Part shown: positions 14,919 to 19,530 of the stretch, piece after piece | Position numbering within the stretch: the stretch's first letter is position 1 | Layout of the letters: each line of letters opens with the position of its first letter | From: CAVXAE01 sp044225565 | Lineage (GTDB): Bacteria; Pseudomonadota; Gammaproteobacteria; Steroidobacterales; Steroidobacteraceae | Direction of reading: 5' to 3' | Assembly: GCA_044225565.1 (NCBI GenBank) | Contig: JBGAIL010000089.1 | Location: forward strand, 1-19,530 | Length of the DNA: 19,530 nt | Made by a program: the position numbers and the translations under genes | The notes under the pieces: model-generated | Told to the model about the DNA's origin: nothing | The model's database searches: none | The model's input: only the letters and a program-made list of their open reading frames with translations

Positions 14919-16642
14919 AGTGGAACGTGGGCACCAGGATAGGCGTCGGCTTCGGCATCGCACTGGCGATCTTCGTGATCGTCGGCGTGGTGGCCTTCAA
15001 CGCCACGAACCGGCTGATCGTCGCCTCGGGGTGGCAGAAGCACACTTACGAGGTGCTGGCGCAGCTCTCCGAGCTCAATGTCCGGCTGCGCGAGGCCGAG
15101 GCAGGCCAGCGCAGTTACCTCCTCACTGGCGACGCGGACTACCTCGAGAGCTACCGCAATGCCGCAGGCGGCATCGACGGCAGCCTGGCCAGACTCCGCG
15201 ATCTCACGAAAGACAATCCGCGCCAGCAGGAGCGGCTCGAGGAGCTGCGCAGGGCATTCGACACCCGCATGGGCGTAGCGCAGGACACTGTGGAGGCATA
15301 CCGTGCCAAGGGATTCGAGGCGGCCCTCGAGCTGGTGAAGTCCGGCAAGGGCAAGACGCTCAGCAACCAGGTCGGCAAGCTGCTCACGGACGTCGAGAAC
15401 GACGAGAACCAGCTATTGCAACAGCGTACCGAGGTCTCGGACGCGAGCACACGCAACGCGAAGGCGGTGATCCTGTACGGCACGCTGATCGCGCTCATCG
15501 TCGCGGCCATCGCTGGCTTCGTCATCACGCGCAGCATCGCGACGCCGTTGGGAGATCTCACCGGAACCGCGGAACGCATCATGGTGGGTGACCTCAACGC
15601 ACAAGTGCCATCGACCGGCCGTGCGGACGAGGTGGGATCGCTGCAGCGCGCCTTCGCGCGCATGACGGAGTCGCTGCGCGGCATGGCCGGCGCGGCGGAG
15701 CAGATCGCGGCGGGCGACCTGCGCAACACGATCAAGCCGCAGTCCTCGCAGGATCTGCTGGGCACCGCTTTCGCGCGCATGTCCGAGAATCTCCGGGCGC
15801 AGATCAGCGGAATGGTGGAAGGCGCGGCGGTGCTGGGCTCCGCGGCCAGCGAGATCGTCGCTTCCACCTCGCAGCTGGCGGCGGGCGCGAGCGAATCGGC
15901 GGCGGCGGTGAGCCAGACGACGACCACCGTCGAAGAGATCCGCCAGACGGCGCAGATGGCCAGCCAGAAATCCCGCGGCGTCTCGGAAAACGCGCAGAAG
16001 GCGGCGCAGATCTCGCACACGGGCCGCAAGTCCGTCGAGGACATGGCTGCGGGCATGGCGCGCATCCGCCAGCAGATGGACGCCATCGCGGAGAGCATGA
16101 TGCGGCTCAGCGAGCAGAGCCAGACCATCGGGCAGATCATCGCCACGGTGGAGGACCTGGCGGCGCAGTCGAACCTTCTCGCCGTGAACGCCGCCATCGA
16201 GGCCGCGAAGGCCGGCGACCAGGGCAAAGGCTTCGGCGTGGTGGCCCAGGAAGTAAAGAGTCTCGCGGAGCAGTCGCGACAGGCCACCGAGCGCGTGCGC
16301 ACCATTCTCGGCGATATCCAGAAAGCCACCACGGCCGCCGTGATGGCGACCGAGCAGGGCAGCAAGGCAGTGGAAGCCGGCGTCCGCCAGACGGAGCTCG
16401 CCGGAGAGTCGATCCAGACGCTGTCGGGCAGCATCACGGAAGCGGCGCAGGCGGCGACGCAGATCGCAGCGTCGAGCCAGCAGCAGCTCGTGGGCATGGA
16501 CCAGGTGGCCGTGGCGATGGAAAGCATCAAGCAGGCGAGCACACAGAACGTGGCGAGCGCGAAGCAGCTGGAGACGGCCGCGCGAAACCTGGGCGAGCTG
16601 GGGCAGCGGCTCAAGGGGCTGGTTCAGCGCTACGCCGTCTGA
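14915..16642 (+). CDS. Methyl-accepting chemoreceptor with CHASE3 sensor and two HAMP domains
   Basis: The 575-residue receptor has membrane segments at about 9-29 and 184-204. Between them is a periplasmic CHASE3-type helical domain (about 38-178; note LREAEAGQRSYLLTGDADYL, the usual CHASE3 signature). Two HAMP units follow (about 205-257 and 258-300). The kinase-control domain (about 305-575) has its hairpin tip at residues 421-452, with LLAVNAAIEAAKAGDQGKGF. ETTTTVEE-like glutamates at 340-341 are candidate methylation sites. There is no C-terminal pentapeptide tether for CheR, and the TPR on the local CheR may substitute for it. CHASE3 ligands are unknown. In the Wsp system the receptor senses surface contact or envelope stress, but the Pseudomonas receptor has a different sensor, so the stimulus here is open. 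Confidence 0.94.
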   Translation: MKWNVGTRIGVGFGIALAIFVIVGVVAFNATNRLIVASGWQKHTYEVLAQLSELNVRLREAEAGQRSYLLTGDADYLESYRNAAGGIDGSLARLRDLTKDNPRQQERLEELRRAFDTRMGVAQDTVEAYRAKGFEAALELVKSGKGKTLSNQVGKLLTDVENDENQLLQQRTEVSDASTRNAKAVILYGTLIALIVAAIAGFVITRSIATPLGDLTGTAERIMVGDLNAQVPSTGRADEVGSLQRAFARMTESLRGMAGAAEQIAAGDLRNTIKPQSSQDLLGTAFARMSENLRAQISGMVEGAAVLGSAASEIVASTSQLAAGASESAAAVSQTTTTVEEIRQTAQMASQKSRGVSENAQKAAQISHTGRKSVEDMAAGMARIRQQMDAIAESMMRLSEQSQTIGQIIATVEDLAAQSNLLAVNAAIEAAKAGDQGKGFGVVAQEVKSLAEQSRQATERVRTILGDIQKATTAAVMATEQGSKAVEAGVRQTELAGESIQTLSGSITEAAQAATQIAASSQQQLVGMDQVAVAMESIKQASTQNVASAKQLETAARNLGELGQRLKGLVQRYAV

Positions 16643-16675
16643 GGCGCGCTGCAGCGGGGCGACGACCACAGACGC

Positions 16676-18920
16676 ATGAATCCGCGCGAGGAAGAATTCC
16701 TGCAGACGCTGCGAGCGACCTTCAAGGTCGAGGCGGCGGAGCATCTGCAGGCCATCGGCACCGGGTTGCTGGAGCTCGAGAAAGTGCCGCAGGGTGACGC
16801 GCAGCGGCCGTTCATCGAGACGATCTTTCGCGCCGCGCACAGCCTGAAGGGTGCCGCGCGCGCCGTCGGATTCGCGGAAATCGAGCGGCTGTGCCAGTCG
16901 CTCGAGAGCTTGTTCGCCGCGTGGAAGCGGCGCGACAGCGCCCCTACTGCCGCGGCGCTGGATACCGCCCACCGGGCGCTCGACAAGATGTCGGAAGTGC
17001 TCGCACTGCCAGCATCCGGTGCGTCGCCGCCCGGCGCGCGCGCCGCGCCGAGCACTTCAGATGCTCCCGCCACGCGAGCTGCGCCTAGCCCACGTGCCGC
17101 CGGCCCTTCTCCAACCCCGCTCGCCGAGCACACCGTCGCGCCGTCACCCGGCGCGGAAACCGAGACCGTGCGTATCTCCGTCGGTGCGCTCGACACGCGC
17201 CTGCAGGAAGCCGAAGAGATGCTCACTGCGAAACTTGCAGCCACCCAGCGGGCTTCCGACCTCAACGCGCTATCCGCTCACTTCGAGCGCTGGCGCAAGG
17301 AATGGGCGCGCGTGCAGCCGCAGGCGCGGCAGCTGCGCCAGGCACTGGAACGCGGTGACGCCACCGCGCTCGCCAGTTTCGAAGGTCTCGCCGAGTTCTT
17401 CGACTGGAATCACGATCATCTGCGCGCCCTGGAAAGCAAGGTGGGCACGCTGCGCCGCAACGCCGAGCGGGACCAGCTCGTCGTCGGCAAGCTGGTGGAT
17501 GATCTCCTGGAGAACTCCAAGAAGCTGCTGGTGCTGCCGCTCGCCACGCTCGGCACGCTGCTGCCGAAAGTGGTGCGCGACCTCTCCCGCAACCAGGGCA
17601 AGGAGGCCGAGCTCGTGATCCGCGGCGAGGACGTGAAGATCGACAAGCGCATCCTCGAGGAAATGAAGGATCCGCTGGTCCACCTGCTGCGCAACGCCAT
17701 CGATCACGGCATCGAATCCCCGCAGGAGCGCCGCAAGGCGGGCAAGCCGCCGCGCGCCACCATCTCGCTCACGGTGTCCCAGCTGGACGGCAACCAGGTG
17801 GAGCTGCTGGTCAGGGACGATGGGGCAGGCATCGACGTCGCGAAGGTGAAAGCCTCCGCGATCAGGCAGGGCCTGCTCTCCCGCGATACCGCGCAGAGGA
17901 TGGGCGACGCCGCGGCCACCGACCTGGTTTTCGAATCCGATCTCTCCCAGTCCGGTGATGCCGGTGTCGGGCCGCGGGCTCGGCCTCGCCAACGTCCGCG
18001 AGAAGACCGAGAAGCTCGGCGGCCGCGTCGCGCTGGAGAACGACCCGGGTGCCGGCCTCTCGGTCCGCATCACCCTGCCCCTCACGCTCGCCACGTTCCG
18101 CGGCATCCTCGTCGAGTGCGAGAAGCGCCAGTTCGTAGTGCCCACGGGGCAGGTGGAGCGCGTATTCCGCTTCAACATGAAAGACGTGCAGACCGTCGAA
18201 GACCGCGAAACCGTGGTGCTGAACGGACGCGCGGTCGCGCTGGTGAGTCTCGCCCAGGCGCTCGAGCTGCCCGCCGCAAGCTCGCCGGTCGCGCGGCCCG
18301 AGTCGCTTCCCGCTCTCATCCTCGGCGCCGGCGAGCAGCGCCTCGCCTTCGCCGTGGATGCCGTTCTCGATGAGCGCGAGGTGCTGGTGAAGCGTTTCGC
18401 GAAACCGCTCTCCCGCGTGCGCAACATCGCCGGCGCCACGGTGCTGGGCTCGGGCGAGATCGCGCCCATCCTCAACGTCGCGGATCTGCTCAAATCCGCC
18501 CGCAACGTCGGCGCTCCGCTGCGCGCCGGCGCTCCGGCACCTGCGCCGGAAGTGCCGGCCATCTCCGTGCTCGTCGCCGAAGATTCCATCACCTCGCGCA
18601 TGCTCATCAAGGGCATTCTCGAGTCGGCCGGCTATCGCGTGAAGACGGCGGTGGATGGCCTCGAAGCCTTCACCGCGCTGCGCTCGGAGCACTTCGACGT
18701 CGTCGTGTCGGACGTCGAGATGCCTCGCCTCAACGGATTCGACCTCACGGCCCGCATCCGCGCGGACCGCGCTCTCGCCGAGACGCCGGTGATCCTGGTT
18801 ACGGCGCTGGAATCCCGCGAGGATCGGGAGCGCGGCATCGACGTCGGCGCCAACGCCTATCTGGTCAAGAGCGATCTCGACCAGAGCAACCTGCTCGAAG
18901 CGCTGCGCAGGCTCACATGA
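16676..18920 (+). CDS. Hybrid CheA histidine kinase with CheW-like and receiver domains (WspE-like), frameshifted as written
   Basis: The N-terminal HPt domain (about 1-110) has the phosphorylatable H55 in FRAAHSLKGAARAVGF. An Ala/Pro/Ser linker (112-163) leads to a helical dimerisation region and the ATPase domain with HLLRNAIDHGIE (N box), RDDGAGID (G1) and LVFESDLSQS (F box). The frame then changes after codon 426 (base 17953), and SGRGLGLANVREKTEKLGG (G2 box) continues in the next frame from about 17955. The second part contains a CheW-like regulatory domain and a C-terminal receiver with VLVAEDS, phosphorylatable Asp in VVVSDVEMP, ILVTAL and the Lys in YLVKSD. The repaired length is about 747 residues. 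The F-to-G2 spacing is shorter than in E. coli CheA, so two or five missing bases fit better than one inserted base. A split exactly between ATP-binding boxes would kill the kinase. Confidence 0.88.
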
Positions 18921-19530
18921 GCACGAAAGCCGCGAAACGCATCAGAGTGCTCGTCGTCGACGACTCGCGCACGCAGCGGGACCTGCTCACTCACGTGCTC
19001 TCCAGCGAGCCGGACATCGAGCTTGCCGCCATCGTGGAGGGTGGCCAGGCTGCGCTCGACTATCTCGCCGGCGCCGATCCGCGCCCCGACGTGGCGCTGA
19101 TGGACATCCACATGCCCCAGCTCGACGGGTTCGAGACCACACGGCGCATCATGGAGAGCCAGCCGCTGCCCATCGTCATCTGCACGGCGACGGCGGATCC
19201 GCAGGAGCTCGCAATCGCCTTCCGCGCGATGGAAGCCGGCGCCGTCGCGTGCATCGAGAAACCGCGCTCCCCCACTGACGCCGACTACGGGCCCTGCATC
19301 CGCCACCTGCTGCAGACCGTGCGGCTGATGTCCGAAGTGAAGGTGGTGCGACGCTGGCCACGTCCCCGTCCCACGCTGACGACAGTGCCCGCCGTTCAAG
19401 CCGCGGCAGCGGACACCGTGCGCTTCATCGGCATCGGCGCCTCCACCGGCGGCCCGCCCGTGCTGCAGACCATCCTCGGCGGGCTGCCGAAGAGCTTCCC
19501 GGTGCCCATCCTCATCGTGCAGCACATTGC
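18917..19530 (+). CDS. CheB-type receptor methylesterase (WspF-like), N-terminal part, cut by window end
   Basis: The ATG at 18917 overlaps the CheA stop by 4 bases, and the frame stays open for 204 codons to the window end. Residues of about 9-125 are a receiver domain: VLVVDDSRTQ at the start, phosphorylatable D63 in LMDIHMPQLDG, T90 in ICTAT and K115 in IEKPRSP. After a linker the methylesterase domain begins FIGIGASTGGPPVLQ with the catalytic Ser176. H203 in IVQHI is the expected second triad residue, 27 positions later. The catalytic Asp would lie beyond the window. CheB removes receptor methyl groups made by the CheR of this operon when its receiver is phosphorylated by CheA. The downstream neighbour, not visible, would normally be the output regulator. 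Confidence 0.93.
   Translation, partial: MSTKAAKRIRVLVVDDSRTQRDLLTHVLSSEPDIELAAIVEGGQAALDYLAGADPRPDVALMDIHMPQLDGFETTRRIMESQPLPIVICTATADPQELAIAFRAMEAGAVACIEKPRSPTDADYGPCIRHLLQTVRLMSEVKVVRRWPRPRPTLTTVPAVQAAAADTVRFIGIGASTGGPPVLQTILGGLPKSFPVPILIVQHI

Overview
The window is GC-rich, gene-dense DNA that reads as a chromosome segment of a gammaproteobacterium. That placement is an inference. It rests on the mltF and tadA genes lying side by side, the tRNA-Ser with encoded CCA, the TolC-type outer membrane channel and the strong G/C third-position bias. A Steroidobacteraceae, Nevskia or Xanthomonas-like lineage would fit, but I cannot name a genus. An 18-base N run and two frame breaks inside otherwise conserved genes suggest a draft or metagenome assembly.

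Left part, bases 1-5057, all on the minus strand. In order of transcription there is a secreted prolyl-oligopeptidase-type serine peptidase, a MocR-type (GntR plus aminotransferase) regulator, a Rieske non-haem iron oxygenase only 4 bases after the regulator, and the first codons of a DUF2127-like membrane protein that runs off the window edge.

Middle part, bases 5205-9927, minus strand. A four-gene export operon is joined entirely by 4-base stop/start overlaps: TolC-like outer membrane factor, HlyD-like periplasmic adaptor, and two paralogous ABC-2 type permeases. No ATPase gene is present in or beside the operon. The first permease is broken by a single-base frame shift as written. The 315-base region upstream of the operon contains no convincing gene. 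It does contain a plausible promoter, a clear ribosome binding site and two perfect palindromes.

Central housekeeping block, bases 10243-12334. A minus-strand tRNA-Ser(CGA) is divergent from mltF, a membrane-bound lytic transglycosylase lipoprotein. mltF converges on tadA, the tRNA adenosine deaminase, and two strong hairpins lie between their stops.

Right part, bases 12370-19530, plus strand. A chemosensory operon has the order CheW, CheR-TPR, CheW, MCP (CHASE3 plus two HAMP), CheA with a fused receiver, and CheB (cut by the window end). This is the gene set of Wsp/ACF-type arrays, which usually control cyclic-di-GMP or another non-flagellar output, but with the receptor in fourth place instead of first. 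Most junctions are ATGA overlaps, so translation is probably coupled. The first CheW contains the N run. Its flanks share 7 bases, and collapsing them restores a perfect reading frame. The CheA gene carries a frame break between the F and G2 boxes of its ATPase domain. No CheY, flagellar gene or diguanylate cyclase lies in the window, so the output of the array must be encoded beyond the right edge or elsewhere.
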